Notes: generated from the sequence alone by a model not told the origin. Positions 34,512 through 44,978 are shown, counted from the first letter of the stretch. The stretch is DNA of 64,000 nt from Devosia sp. A8/3-2 (GCA_025452255.1 CP104974.1:496001-560000); one strand, 5' to 3'. Numbers and translations: made by a program.

Positions 34512-35524
34512 TGGGCCCACTCCGTGCCGCGTTCGGCCAATTGCTGGGCGGTCAGCGCCAGCTTCATGGCGTTGAAGCACCGCTCCTGCGGCATGGCCGT
34601 TTCGGTGCGATTGCGCACGTCATCGAGGAATTGCCGGCCGAAGGGGAGGTCGGTGGTCGAGCAATCGATATGGCGGGGGCCATCCTTGTTGACGATGAAC
34701 AGGTGATCGGTGCCGGGGCGGCCGGCAATGTCGATATATTTGCGCAGCTCGATATAGCCTTCGGTGCCCAGAATGGTCAGGCGCCCGTCGCCCCGAGTGG
34801 GCAGGCCTTCGGGGGTGAACCAATCGACGCGGATATAGCCCGATGTGCCCTCGGCCTTGAGGTGGACATCGCCCACATCCTGCAGGCCCGGCTTGTCGGG
34901 ATGGGCGCGGTTGGCGACGCTGGCGGACACCACTTCGGCGTCCATGGCGCCCGAGAAGAACAGGAATTGCTCGAATTGATGGCTGGCAATGTCGGTGAGG
35001 ATGCCGCCATAGCGATTGCGGGTGAAGAACCATTCGGGGCGGTTGTTGAGGCGCAGCGAATGCGGCCCCATGCCGATCGTGTTGATCACCTTGCCGATGG
35101 CGCCTTGGGCGACGAGGTTGCCCGCCTCGACGGCAGCCTTGACCTCGAAATGCTCGGAATAGAGCACGCCATAGATGCGGCCGGTTTCCTTTTGCACCTG
35201 CTTGATCTCTTCGAGCTGGGCAAAGGTGGTCATGCCGGGCTTGTCGGAGAGCACATCCTTGCCATGTCGCATGGCGGCGAGGGAAATGGCGGCGCGGTCG
35301 GCGGGGATGGCGGCCGTGGTGATCACGGCGATCGAAGCGTCTTCAAGGATTTCCTTGGCATCGGCAACGCGCCGCGCCTCGGGGAATTTTTCCGAGAAAG
35401 TGGCAGCCAGATCGTCTTCCACCGCATGGAAGGCCACGAATTGGCCCCCCGCGCTTGAGGCATTCCACCGGCCATAGATATGGGCGTGATTGATGCCGAT
35501 AGCGGCAAACTTGATATCAGTCAT
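34508..35524 (-). CDS. Gfo/Idh/MocA family oxidoreductase (operon copy 1)
   Basis: Intact 338 residues. MTDIKFAAIGINHAHIYGRW replaces the usual GxGxxG start with an INHAHIYG segment, as in a subset of the family. The catalytic region GKDVLSDKPGMTT has DKP in place of EKP. The C-terminal half shows NRYGGILTDIASHQFEQFL with the usual His. Coupled to the next Gfo gene by ATGA and four bases from the permease upstream. Divergence from copy 2 suggests a different step or substrate. Confidence 0.88.
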   Translation of the reverse strand: MTDIKFAAIGINHAHIYGRWNASSAGGQFVAFHAVEDDLAATFSEKFPEARRVADAKEILEDASIAVITTAAIPADRAAISLAAMRHGKDVLSDKPGMTTFAQLEEIKQVQKETGRIYGVLYSEHFEVKAAVEAGNLVAQGAIGKVINTIGMGPHSLRLNNRPEWFFTRNRYGGILTDIASHQFEQFLFFSGAMDAEVVSASVANRAHPDKPGLQDVGDVHLKAEGTSGYIRVDWFTPEGLPTRGDGRLTILGTEGYIELRKYIDIAGRPGTDHLFIVNKDGPRHIDCSTTDLPFGRQFLDDVRNRTETAMPQERCFNAMKLALTAQQLAERGTEWAQ

Positions 35525-35528
35525 GGGC

Positions 35529-36418
35529 CTAACGTTTCATACCGGTGGTGGCGATGCCTTCGATAAGCAGTCGCTGGAAGAAGAGGAAGAACAGGAAGAT
35601 CGGCACAAGGGATAGCGCCGACATGGCGAACAGCCCCCTGTAATCGCTTTCCCCGGTCGAGTCGGTGAAGGTGCGCAGGCCCAGCATGACCGTATATTGG
35701 CGCATTTCGCCCAGATAGATCAGCGGGCCGAAGAAATCGTCCCAGTCCAGATGAAGGTGAAGATGGCGGCGGTCGCCAGCACCGGCATAGAGAGCGGGAT
35801 GATGATGCGCCAATAAATGCGCCGGGGCGAGCAACCGTCCATTTGCGCCGCCTCGTCCAATTCCTTGGGCAGGCCACGGAAGAACTGCACCATAAGGAAG
35901 ATGAAGAAGCCGTCGGCCGCAAGGAATTTGGGCACGACGAGCGGCAGGAAGGTGTTGACCCAGCCGAGCTGGCGGAACAGCACATATTGGGGGATGAGCG
36001 TCACACGGTAGGGCAGCATCAGGGTCATCAGCATCATGGCGAACCAGAAGTTCTTGTACTTGAAGTTCAGCCGCGCAAAGGCGAAGGCCGCCATGGAACA
36101 GGCCAGCACATTGCCGATGACCGACAGGCCCGAAATGATGAAGCTGTTGAGATAGAAGGTGCCAAAACCGGTGCGCAAGCCGTTCCAGCCGCGGAAATAG
36201 GCATCCGGGCTCCGGGACGAGGGCCAAATGCTGGCCGAGGTGAAGATCTCGTTTTCCGGCCGGAACGAGGCGGCCAGCAGCCAGAGCAGCGGATAGAGCA
36301 TCAGGATGGATGCGCCGATCAGCAGGACGTGCACGATGATCGAGGTGGTGCGGCGGCGCAGCGGCGAGGGCATGCCCTCGGTCACCACGGTCAATTTGGC
36401 GGGGGCATTAATCGTCAT
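35529..36418 (-). CDS. Carbohydrate ABC transporter permease (MalG-like)
   Basis: About 296 residues. Six membrane segments are expected; visible ones include IIVHVLLIGASILMLYPLLW and FYLNSFIISGLSVIGNVLAC. The EAA loop that contacts the ATPase is ELDEAAQMDGCSPRRIYWRII. A break near 35745 leads to DWDDFFGPLIYLGEMRQYT and the C-terminal GIATTGMKR. The start overlaps the upstream permease gene by 11 bases. Confidence 0.92.
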
Positions 36419-37349
36419 AGTGCACCCAGTATTTGGAGGTGAGGAAGGAGAACGCCGTGAACAGCCCGACCAGCGCCAGCAGCACCCGGGCCAGAGCCGA
36501 GGCATAGCCCATGCGGAAGAAGCCGAAGGCCTCTCGGTAGAGATAGAGGGTGTAGAACAGCGTCGAATTGATCGGATTGCCGGTGCCGCCCGAAATGATG
36601 AAGGCCGGCGTGAAGCTCTTGAACGCCTCGATGGTCTGGATGATAGCGTTGAAGAAGACAACCGGAGTCAGCAGCGGCAACGTGATCTTGACAAATTGCC
36701 GCCATTTGCTGGCGCCATCGAGGCTGGCCGCCTCATACATATCCTGCGGAATCTGGCGCAGGCCGGCGAGGAAAATGATCATCGGCGAGCCAAACTGCCA
36801 GATACTGAGGATGATCAGCGTCCACAGCGAATAATTGGGATTGGAAATCCAGCTGGGGCCAATGATGCCGAACATGGCGAGGAGTTTGTTGACCAATCCG
36901 TCCCCGGCAAAGATCTGCCGCCACAGGATAGCGATGGCCACCGAAGCGCCGAGCAGGCTGGGCAGATAGAACAGCGCCCGGTACATGGGCAGGCCCTTGA
37001 TGCCGCGATTGAGCAGCAGGGCCACGGCCGAGGCGAAGGCCAGCTTGAGCGGCACCGAGAAGACCACGAAGAACAGGGTCACCCGCATCGAGGCCGAGAA
37101 TTTCGGATCGGCGGTGAACATGCGGATGTAATTGTTGGCGCCCACCCATTGGGGCGCCTGCAACAGGTCGAAATTGGTGAAGCTGAGGTAGAAGGAGGTG
37201 ATCATCGGCCCGATGGTCAGGCCAAAAAAGCCGATGAACCGGGGCAGGAGGAACAGATAGCCCGGCGCATCATTCTGCCAGATGCGGGACCAGACCGAGG
37301 GCCGCTGCGCCTGCAAGGCCGGTGTGGCGATAGTTGAGTGAACCGCCAT
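36408..37349 (-). CDS. Carbohydrate ABC transporter permease (MalF-like)
   Basis: Intact 313 residues. Starts MAVHSTIATPALQAQRPS, then the first membrane span GYLFLLPRFIGFFGLTIGPM and the typical SFYLSFTNFDLL segment. The EAA loop is DMYEAASLDGASKWRQFVKIT. It pairs with the MalG-like permease and is only two bases from the second binding-protein gene upstream. Confidence 0.93.
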   Translation of the reverse strand: MAVHSTIATPALQAQRPSVWSRIWQNDAPGYLFLLPRFIGFFGLTIGPMITSFYLSFTNFDLLQAPQWVGANNYIRMFTADPKFSASMRVTLFFVVFSVPLKLAFASAVALLLNRGIKGLPMYRALFYLPSLLGASVAIAILWRQIFAGDGLVNKLLAMFGIIGPSWISNPNYSLWTLIILSIWQFGSPMIIFLAGLRQIPQDMYEAASLDGASKWRQFVKITLPLLTPVVFFNAIIQTIEAFKSFTPAFIISGGTGNPINSTLFYTLYLYREAFGFFRMGYASALARVLLALVGLFTAFSFLTSKYWVHYDD

Positions 37350-37351
37350 GA

Positions 37352-38641
37352 TCAGGCTGCCCGGGCAAGGGTGGCGACGACTTCGTCGAAAAAGGCCGGG
37401 CCGGCATCTTCAGGCGATTGCATGCCGAAACCCACTTCTCGGCTCTTGGTCTTGAGCGCCACTTCGATTTCGCCGGCGGCGGCCGGCGGGGTCGGCGGTA
37501 CAGGACCAGCAATGGCGCCCAGCTGGTCGATATAGTGCACGGCCTGCTGGCTGCGTTCGTCCAGCGATGGCGCCAGCGCCGCGCGCATGGCCGAGGAGGC
37601 CGGTACGCCGCGCTCGACGCCGAGCAGAGCGGCGGCTTCGGGCGAATTGACGAAGAAATTGATGAATTCCACCGCCTGTTCGGGCGCGGCGGAGCCGGCC
37701 GAAATGGCGAAATATTGCGAGGAATTGCGATAATGCCCGCCAGTCGCGCCGGTCTTGGTGGCCGGATAGATGGCGATCCCCAAGGGATCTGGCACCAGCG
37801 TCTGATAGGCAACGAGCTGGTTGGAGGTGGTGAAATTCATCGCCGCCTTGCCGCGCACCAAAGGCGAAGTTTCGAGCTTGCCCACATCGATGGCCTGCTC
37901 GTCGGGGCTGACAATGGCGCGCGCTTCGCGCAGCTCAGCCCAAAGCTTGAACCGAGCGGTGACGTCCTCGGCGGCAAAGGCGGGCTGGCCTTCGGCGGTA
38001 TAGAGCGCCTTGCCCTGCTGGCGCAGCCAGTTTTCGAACAGCAGCTCGATGCCGCTGCCATCGGGGGCCAAAGCCACGGCCCCGCCAGTGCTCTCGGCAA
38101 AGGCCGCACCCTTGGTCTTGAGATCCTCATAGGTCCAACCCATCGGATCGATCTCGATACCCGCATCGGCCAGCGCCTTGGCATTGTAGACGGCGGCGCC
38201 CGCCGCAACGCCTGAGCTGATGCCGATCAGCTTGCCGTCAATGGTGCCGTTCTGCAGCTGGTCTGCGTCGATCGAAGCGATATCGAGCCCGGCGCCGACA
38301 TATTGGTCGAGCGGGGCCAAGGTGCCACGACGGGCATATTCCCCGATATAGCGGTAATCCATCTGCATGATATCGGGGGCATTGCCGCCTGCGGTCTGGG
38401 TGGCCAGCTTGGGCCAGTAATCGGCCCAGCCGAGGAATTCGCCCTCGATGGCAAGGCCGGGATGCTCACCGGTATAAAGATCGGTCACCCCATAGGTGCG
38501 GTCGGCGCGGGCTCGGCTGCCCCAGAAGACCAGCCGGAGCCCGGTATCCTGGGCGAAGGCAGGCAGAGCTCCCAGACCACTTGCCGCCACAAGGGCCGAA
38601 CCGGCCAAAAGAAATTGCCGTCTGTTGGCGACCGATACCAT
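37352..38641 (-). CDS. Extracellular solute-binding protein, sugar type (copy 2)
   Basis: Intact 429 residues. Twin-arginine-like signal peptide (ANRRQFLLAGSALVAASGL). The mature protein shows family-1 sugar-binding features: LVFWGSRARADRTYGVTDLY, ATQTAGGNAPDIMQMDYRYI and a C-terminal helix-rich domain ending EDAGPAFFDEVVATLARAA. Its sequence is clearly paralogous to the product of the gene directly upstream (38704-39995), so the transporter has two alternative receptors. Confidence 0.9.
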   Translation of the reverse strand: MVSVANRRQFLLAGSALVAASGLGALPAFAQDTGLRLVFWGSRARADRTYGVTDLYTGEHPGLAIEGEFLGWADYWPKLATQTAGGNAPDIMQMDYRYIGEYARRGTLAPLDQYVGAGLDIASIDADQLQNGTIDGKLIGISSGVAAGAAVYNAKALADAGIEIDPMGWTYEDLKTKGAAFAESTGGAVALAPDGSGIELLFENWLRQQGKALYTAEGQPAFAAEDVTARFKLWAELREARAIVSPDEQAIDVGKLETSPLVRGKAAMNFTTSNQLVAYQTLVPDPLGIAIYPATKTGATGGHYRNSSQYFAISAGSAAPEQAVEFINFFVNSPEAAALLGVERGVPASSAMRAALAPSLDERSQQAVHYIDQLGAIAGPVPPTPPAAAGEIEVALKTKSREVGFGMQSPEDAGPAFFDEVVATLARAA

Positions 38642-38703
38642 GCTGAAACTCCATAGGCTTAGAAAAATGCCGCGCCAAAATGGCGCGCGGCGAAACTCAG
38701 CTA

Positions 38704-39995
38704 TCAGGACCGGCTGAGAATGGCGTTGGCGCCGCTGATCAGTTCGGGACCGGCCTGCTCGGGCGTCTTGGCGCCAAAGCCGACTTCCGGCCCGGGGTGC
38801 GGATCAAGGACGCATCGATTTCACCAGCCGAAGCCGGCGGGGGCGGCGGCAGCGGGCCGAGCAGATCGCCCAGATTGGCCACGAAGTTGAGTGCAAGCTG
38901 GTTCTGCTCGTCGAGCGTGGGCGCCACGATATCGCGGGTTGCCGCGATACAGGGAATGCCACGCTCGACGCCCAGCAGCTTGGCAGCTTCGGGATCATTG
39001 ACGAAATAGCTGAGGAAGGCGGAGGCCGCTTCCTTATTGGCCGAGCTACCCGACACCGAGAAGAACATGGAGGGCTTGCGATAGTGACCACCGCCGACAC
39101 CGGCCGCAATGCGCGGATAGCCGTTCATGCCCAGCTTGTCTTTCATGATGGCACGGAAGCCGACCAGCTGGTTGGAGTTGGACGGCATGATGGCCGATTT
39201 GCCCAGCACCAGCATGGTGGTTTCCACCGCGCCGGTATCGATGGCCTGATCTTCAGCCGAAACGCAGACGCCGGCCTCGCGCAGCTTGTTCCACAGCGTG
39301 TACCATTCCACCGCGTCGGCTTCTTCGAACCCCAGCTTGCCATCGGCGGTGTAGAGCGCCTTGCCGCGCTGGCGCAGCCAATTGTCGAGCATGGGCTCGG
39401 AATAGGAGCCGTCGGCGATCACTTTCATGCCACCACGGATATTGGCGGATTTGAACGCCTCGCCCATGGTCATCAGGTCATCATAGGTCCGGGCATTGGT
39501 GGGCACTTCCACGCCCGCTTCCTCGAACGCCACGGTATTGACCAAAGCGGCCACCGAATTGGCGCCCAGCGAAATGCCGTAAAGCTTGCCGTCGACCTTG
39601 CCGCCTTCGAGCTGGTCTTCGTCGAAACCGTCCAGCTTGAGCGCGCCGCCGACAAATTCGTCGAGCGGGGCGATGGCGTTGCGCTTGGCATATTCAACGA
39701 TGTAGCGATAATCCATCTGGATGATGTCAGGCGCATTGCCGCCGGCGGTCTGGGTAGCCAGCTTGGGCCAGTAATCGTTCCGAGCCGGGAATTCGCCTTC
39801 AATCGTGGTGCCCGGATTGGCCGCCTCGTAAAGGTCGGTCACCCCATAGGTGCGGTCGGCGCGAGCCCGGCCGCCCCAGAAGGTCAGGCGCAGATTGGCG
39901 GCCTGCGCCCGAGCCGGCATCACGCCGACGGCGCCAGCCGCGACCAGCGCGGAGCTGCCGAGCAGAAACTGCCGTCTATCGAATCGAAGTGTCAT
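38704..39995 (-). CDS. Extracellular solute-binding protein, sugar type (copy 1)
   Basis: About 430 residues, first gene of the operon. GGGAGGA lies just before ATG 39995. Tat-like signal peptide (FDRRQFLLGSSALVAAGAV). The mature chain starts ANLRLTFWGGRARADRTYGVT and contains ATQTAGGNAPDIIQMDYRYI, nearly identical to copy 2 at these places. A break near 38805 is repaired into EVGFGAKTPEQAGPELISGA and AILSRS with TGA at 38704-38706. The promoter region upstream holds the TAAC-N6-GTTAC operator. Confidence 0.9.
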
Positions 39996-40067
39996 GTTTT
40001 TTCCTCCCATGATTCTGAATTCGCCCGGCCTGCGGGCGAAACGTCGCTAGCGACCTCCCCGTCGCTA

Positions 40068-40083
40068 AATAACCAACTAGTTA
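40068..40083. promoter_or_regulatory. Predicted TetR operator in front of the ABC operon
   Basis: ATAACCAACTAGTTAC, sharing TAAC-N6-GTTAC with the site at 41080-41095. It is 73 bases upstream of the first solute-binding gene and beyond the end of the tetR gene. Operator role is inferred from recurrence and symmetry. Confidence 0.6.
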
Positions 40084-40209
40084 CAACACTGTGTCAGACT
40101 TGTCGTGAAGTCAAGCCACACCGCGTCGTTCTTGTATGGAAGAATAAAGCGGATGAAAGGTCAAGGAAATAGCGCATTTGCGCAATGTTTCGTGAGCCGC
40201 CCGACCCCG

Positions 40210-40912
40210 CTATGGCAAAAATTTTGCAGGAATTTGCGCCGCCCGCATCAGCCGAGGTTGGGTGCGCAGATAGTCGAGCACCATCTGCACGGCCTGCGCC
40301 TCGCGCTCCTGCAGCATGGCCACCCCGCCCGAGTCCCGCGCGAAGATCACCGAGAGCGTCGCCATGTTGGACACATAGAAAAAACCCAAAGCTGCGATGG
40401 AGATATAGAGCTGCACCGCATCCACGTCGCGGCGGAAAATCCCGGCCTCGGCGCCGCGCTGCAGGATGGTGGTGATCTGCCCGACCAGCGGGGAATGCAG
40501 CGCCTGGATATCGGGCAAGGTTTTGAGAAACTCGGCATTCTCGATATTTTCCGTGCCCAGCAGGCGCGGAAACCACGGATTGGCAAGGAAATGGCGGAAG
40601 GTGAAGCGCACCAGCCGGTCCATGGCATCGACCGGCCCGAATTGATCCGGGCTCAGCGCCCGCTCGCCCCGCCTGATCTCCTGATAGGCGTCGAGCAGCA
40701 CCGCCCGGTAGAGATCTTCCTTGTTGCCGAAATAATGGTAGAGCAGCCGCTTATTGGCGCCGGCCCCGCTCGGCAATGGCATCCACCCGCGCGCCTTCGA
40801 AGCCGCGCTCGGCAAATTCAGCCCGACCGGCGACCGGGATATCGGCCTTGGTCTTGCTCGAATTGCGCGCCCGCTTGGGGGCGGGCGCGGGCTGTGTCAG
40901 CCGCTGATCCAT
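40210..40912 (-). CDS. TetR/AcrR family regulator
   Basis: About 234 residues from ATG 40912 (MDQRLTQPAPAPKRARNSSK). Helix-turn-helix: AEFAERGFEGARVDAIAER, then, after removing one G from the run near 40768, AGANKRLLYHYFGNKEDLYRA, the canonical recognition helix YHYFGNKEDL. The C-terminal ligand domain has RFTFRHFLANPWFPRLLGTE and resembles TetR_C families of catabolic regulators. It sits between the two sugar operons and probably represses both. Confidence 0.9.
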
Positions 40913-41079
40913 ACCGCCTCGACATCTGAACGGACCGGTTACCCGGCTTGCCGTATCCTCATCAGATAGCAGCGCCGGCCCAGCGGGTAAAGGCTCGCGC
41001 TGATCGGGCCCTATCTGCATCGAACCCCGCCAATCGCACAATGCCATCTTGACGAGACCGAGACACGCCGTGTACCTAA

Positions 41080-41095
41080 GTAACTAAACAGTTAC
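41080..41095. promoter_or_regulatory. Predicted TetR operator in front of the catabolic operon
   Basis: GTAACTAAACAGTTAC: perfect 6-bp arms GTAACT and AGTTAC around a 4-base spacer, 30 bases before the ATG at 41125 and in the tetR divergent promoter. It can control both directions. Confidence 0.65.
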
Positions 41096-41124
41096 ACAGA
41101 TTGCCTGATTGGGAGGATTTTCGG

Positions 41125-42275
41125 ATGGCGGAACAACGGCTTGGACTGATCATGCATGGCGTGACCGGCCGCATGGGTTACAATCAGCACTGGTGCGCTC
41201 GATCTCGGCCATTCGCGACCGGGGTGGCATTGCCCTTGCCAATGGCGACCGGCTGATTGTCGATCCCATCATTGTGGGTCGCGATGCCGACAAGATCGAG
41301 CGGCTGGCCAAAAAGCACAATATTGCCCGCTGGAGCAGCGATCTCGACGCGGCTTTGGCCAATCCCGACGACACGGTCTTCTTCGACGCCGGCACGACGC
41401 TGATGCGCGCCAGCCTGATCGAAAAGGCATTGGCCGCCGGCAAGCATGTCTATTGCGAAAAGCCGACTTCGGACTCCGTCGACATCGCCGTCAATCTCGC
41501 CAAGACCGCCCGCGCCTCCGGCCTCAAGCATGGCGTCGTACAGGACAAGCTCTTCCTGCCCGGCCTGATGAAGCTCAAAATGCTGCGGGACTCCGGGTTC
41601 TTTGGCGAAATTCTCTCGGTGCGCGGCGAGTTCGGCTATTGGGTTTTCGAAGGCGATTGGCAGCCGGCCCAGCGCCCAAGCTGGAACTATCGCAAGGCCG
41701 ATGGCGGCGGCATCATCCTCGATATGCTGTGCCACTGGCGCTATGTGCTCGATAATTTGTTCGGTGAGGTCAAGGCCGTCTCGTGCACGGGCGCCACCCA
41801 CATTCCCAAGCGCGTCGACGAAAAGGGCAATGCATACAAAGCCGATACTGATGACGCGGCCTATGCAACCTTCGAACTCGAAGGTGGCGTGATCGCCCAG
41901 ATCAATTCGAGCTGGACCACCCGCGTCCGCCGCGATGATCTCGTGACCTTCCATGTCGATGGCACCCATGGCTCGGCCGTTGCGGGCCTCCACAAATGCT
42001 GGACCCAGCATCGCGTCAACACGCCCAAGCCGGTATGGAATCCGGACCAGCCCCAGACCATGAACTTCTTTGCCGATTGGGAAGAAGTGCCGGACAATTG
42101 GCCGGCCCAGAATGGCTTCAAGGCCCAGTGGGAAATGTTCCTGCGCCATGTCGCCGAAGACGCGCCATGGGAATATGGCCTAGAAGCCGGCGCCAAGGGC
42201 GTGCAGCTGGCCGAACTCGGCCTCAAGAGCTGGGCCGAACGCCGCTGGCTCGACGTGCCGAAGCTGGAATTCTAG
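41125..42275 (+). CDS. Gfo/Idh/MocA family oxidoreductase (catabolic operon)
   Basis: About 384 residues. MAEQRLGLIMHGVTGRMGYNQH followed, after a missing C near 41192, by LVRSISAIRDRGG. GGGAGG lies 10 bases before the start. The Rossmann region has VTGRMG and the catalytic EKP is in GKHVYCEKPTSDS. The C-terminal part includes GGGIILDMLCHWRYVLDNLFG. The long form with MHGVTGRMG differs from the two Gfo proteins of the ABC operon. It probably oxidises a sugar or polyol, feeding the next two enzymes. Confidence 0.9.
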
Positions 42276-42294
42276 TCACCGGCCCCTCCCCCAC

Positions 42295-42415
42295 CCCGAT
42301 GTCATTCCGGCGCAGGCCGCAATCCATGCTGAAGATCATCAGCGACATCGGGTGACGGGAGAGAACACCGAGTTTGAAACATGCGCAGAGCTCCCTTCTC
42401 CCTTGTGGGAGAAGG
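42295..42415. repeat. Two palindromic elements between the Gfo and DUF993 genes
   Basis: First element: ends CCCGATGTC and GACATCGGG (about 42296-42354), core CGGCGCAGGCCG, like the one at 24114-24155. Second: arms CCTTCTCCC / GGGAGAAGG at 42394-42415, like 2899-2920, with the following CCGGACGAGGGGGA reaching the DUF993 ribosome site. Confidence 0.7.
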
Positions 42416-42447
42416 TGGCGCAAGCGCCGGACGAGGGGGACTTCCCT

Positions 42448-43618
42448 ATGACCAGCATCAACCTGCCAAATCCCGACCGGACCATCACGCCTTATACCCT
42501 GACCGGCGAACCCATTGCCTTCGTCAAGCACAAGGCTACCGACTTCCCGCGCATCGCCTATGCCGCCGCCCATGTGGTGGCCGATCCGCTGGCCAATAAC
42601 GATCCCCCGGCTGACCCCGGCGATCGATTGGGACACGACCCTCAAATTCCGCCATCGCCTCTGGGACCTCGGTCTCGGCGTAGCCGAAGCCATGGACACC
42701 GCCCAGCGCGGCATGGGTCTGGGCTGGGCCGAGGCGCAGGAATTGATCCGCCGGGCGCAGGTCGAAGCCCGTGGCCGCGACGATAGCCTCATCGCCTATG
42801 GCGCGGGTACCGATCATCTGGCCCCCGGCCCCGATGTAACCATCGACGCCATCATCAAGGCCTATGAAGAACAGGTCGGCTTTGTCGAGGGCGAAGGCGG
42901 GCAGATCATCCTGATGGCCAGCCGCGCCCTCGCCGCTGCCGCCAAGTCACCCGACGATTACGCCAAGGTCTATGGCCGCATCCTCAGCCGAGTCAAGCAA
43001 CCGGTGATCATGCATTGGCTGGGCGAAATGTTCGATCCGGCGCTCGCCGGTTATTGGGGCAAGGGAACCCATGAAGAGGCCATGGATGTCTGCCTCGACG
43101 TGATCGCCGCCCATGCCGACAAGGTCGACGGCATCAAGATTTCGCTGCTCTCGGCAGAAAAAGAAATCGACATGCGTCGCCGCCTGCCCGCGTTGGTCAA
43201 AATGTATACCGGCGACGATTTCAACTACGCCGAACTGATCGCTGGCGACGATGCTGGCTATTCCCACGCCCTGCTCGGCATATTCGACGCCATCGCGCCG
43301 GCCGCCTCGGCGGGCCCGGCCGCCCTCGGCAAAGGCAATACCAACGAGTTCTTCGACCTGCTCGAACCCACCGTGCCGCTCAGCCGGCATATCTTTGCCG
43401 CCCCGACCCGCTTCTACAAAACCGGCGTTGTGTTCCTCGCCTATCTCAACGGCCTGCAGGACCATTTCCAGATGATCGGCGGGCAGCAATCGACCCGCTC
43501 GGTGCAGCATCTGGCCGAGTTGTTCCGCCTCGCCGACAAGGCGCGGGTGTTGAGTGATCCCGAATTGGCGGTTTCACGCATGAAGGCGGTGCTCAACGTG
43601 AACAGTGTGTTAGCATAA
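42448..43618 (+). CDS. DUF993 protein, dihydrodipicolinate synthase-like TIM barrel
   Basis: About 390 residues. MTSINLPNPDRTITPYTLTG, a break near 42612 (two parts joined at NNDPP / AIDWDTTLKFRHRLWDLG), then the DUF993 body. Segments DSLIAYGAGTDHLAPGPDVTI, MASRALAAAAKSPDDY, PVIMHWLGEMFDPALAGYWG and HADKVDGIKISLLSAEKEI support a DHDPS/NanA-like barrel with a Lys (GIKIS) that could form a Schiff base. Aldolase or lyase chemistry is likely but no substrate is known to me. The stop overlaps the next start (TAATG). Confidence 0.85.
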
Positions 43619-44442
43619 TGACCCAGCGTGCTATCTCGTTGAACCCGGCCACCACCCGCCGAGTCTGGGGCTTCAAGGAAGCCGTGGACGGGTGCCTAAA
43701 GGCCGGAATTACGGCCATTTCCCCTGGCGCGACCAGATCGCCGCCATCGGTCTGGACGAAGCCGCGCGCATCGTCCGCGACAACAAGCTCCGAGTCACCG
43801 GCGTCTGCCGTGGCGGCATGTTTCCCGCCGAAAGTACCGCCGGACGGCAGGCCAATATCGACGATAACCTGCGGGCAATCGACGAAGCCGCCGCGCTCAA
43901 TGCCGATTGCCTCGTACTGGTCGTCGGCGGATTACCCGGTTCTTCCAAGGACTTGGCCGGCGCCCGCCAGATGGTCAGCGACGGCATCGCCGCCATGCTG
44001 CCCCATGCCAAGGCCTCGGGCGTCAAGATCGCCATCGAGCCGCTGCACCCCATGTATGCCGCCGACCGGGCCTGCGTGAACACCATCGATCAGGCCCTCG
44101 ACATCTGCGAAACGCTGGGCAGAAACCGTCGGCGTCGCCATCGACGTCTACCACGTCTGGTGGGACCCAAGGCTGGCCCGAGCCATTGCCCGCGCCGGGC
44201 GGATGAACCGCATTTTTGCCCATCACATCTGCGATTGGCTGGTGCCCACCAAGGACATGCTGCTTGATCGCGGCATGATGGGCGACGGCGTCATCGACCT
44301 GCCCGGCATCCGCCAAATGATTGAAGATGCCGGGTTTTTCGGGCCGCAGGAGGTGGAAATCTTCTCCGCCGACAATTGGTGGAAGCGCCCCGGCGACGAG
44401 GTTCTCGCCGTGATCAAGGAGCGCGTCGCAACCGTCTGCTAG
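43618..44442 (+). CDS. Sugar phosphate isomerase/epimerase-like TIM barrel
   Basis: About 274 residues. MTQRAISLNPATTRRVWGFKE, a break near 43706, then RNYGHFPWRDQIAAIGLDEAA. The metal-site pattern of the xylose-isomerase-like (AP endonuclease 2) fold is visible: KIAIEPLHPMYAADRA, GVAIDVYHVWWDPRL after an extra A at 44121, AHHICDW and QEVEIFSADNWW. Such proteins isomerise keto-sugars or cleave 3-keto-glycosides. The operon with Gfo and DUF993 points to a 3-keto-sugar route. Confidence 0.88.
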
Positions 44443-44449
44443 GCGGCGC

Positions 44450-44871
44450 TCACACCCGGTTATAGGCCAGCGTCTGGCACAAAATGCCGGCGCGACAGCC
44501 CCGGATTTCGATCGTATCCGGCCCGGTCTGGGTAATGGTGGCATCCGCGCTCATCCCCCGGCGCTCAGCGACCCCTTCCATTCATTGGGGGCGGTTTGCT
44601 GGGCCTGCATCACCTGCTTGCCCACAAAGGCCAGATTTTCCTCAGTGGCCGACTCGCCCTCGAGATTGGTCAGCACACCGCAAAGGTCGGTGCCGGTTTC
44701 CCCGCAGAGGGAGAAATCGAAGGAGGTGCCGTATTCATCGACGAAGCTGCCGCTCGGATCGGCGGTTTGCGCCTCGGCCGCCGGCGCAGCGGGGGCATCT
44801 CGGGCAAAAGCCGGCATGGCATTGGCAGCGAATAACAAGCCGATAGCAAAAGTAGTTTTTAGAAAATGCAT
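44450..44871 (-). CDS. DUF2147 family secreted protein
   Basis: About 140 residues. A signal peptide (MHFLKTTFAIGLLFAANAMP) and an Ala-rich stretch precede GSFVDEYGTSFDFSLCGETG and GVLTNLEG. After a missing G near 44557 the chain reads MSADATITQTGPDTIEIRGC and ends AGILCQTLAYNRV. The overall plan matches DUF2147 proteins, which are exported and of unknown function. It is convergent with the isomerase gene. Confidence 0.72.
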
Positions 44872-44978
44872 GGATTTCTCCGTTCACAACAACGTCCGCC
44901 CCACGCAGCCGCTCTTTGATTGAAGACGACCCAACGCAGTTTCGCGCACAAGGGTTGCGCCGCTAGGGCAAACTGTGA

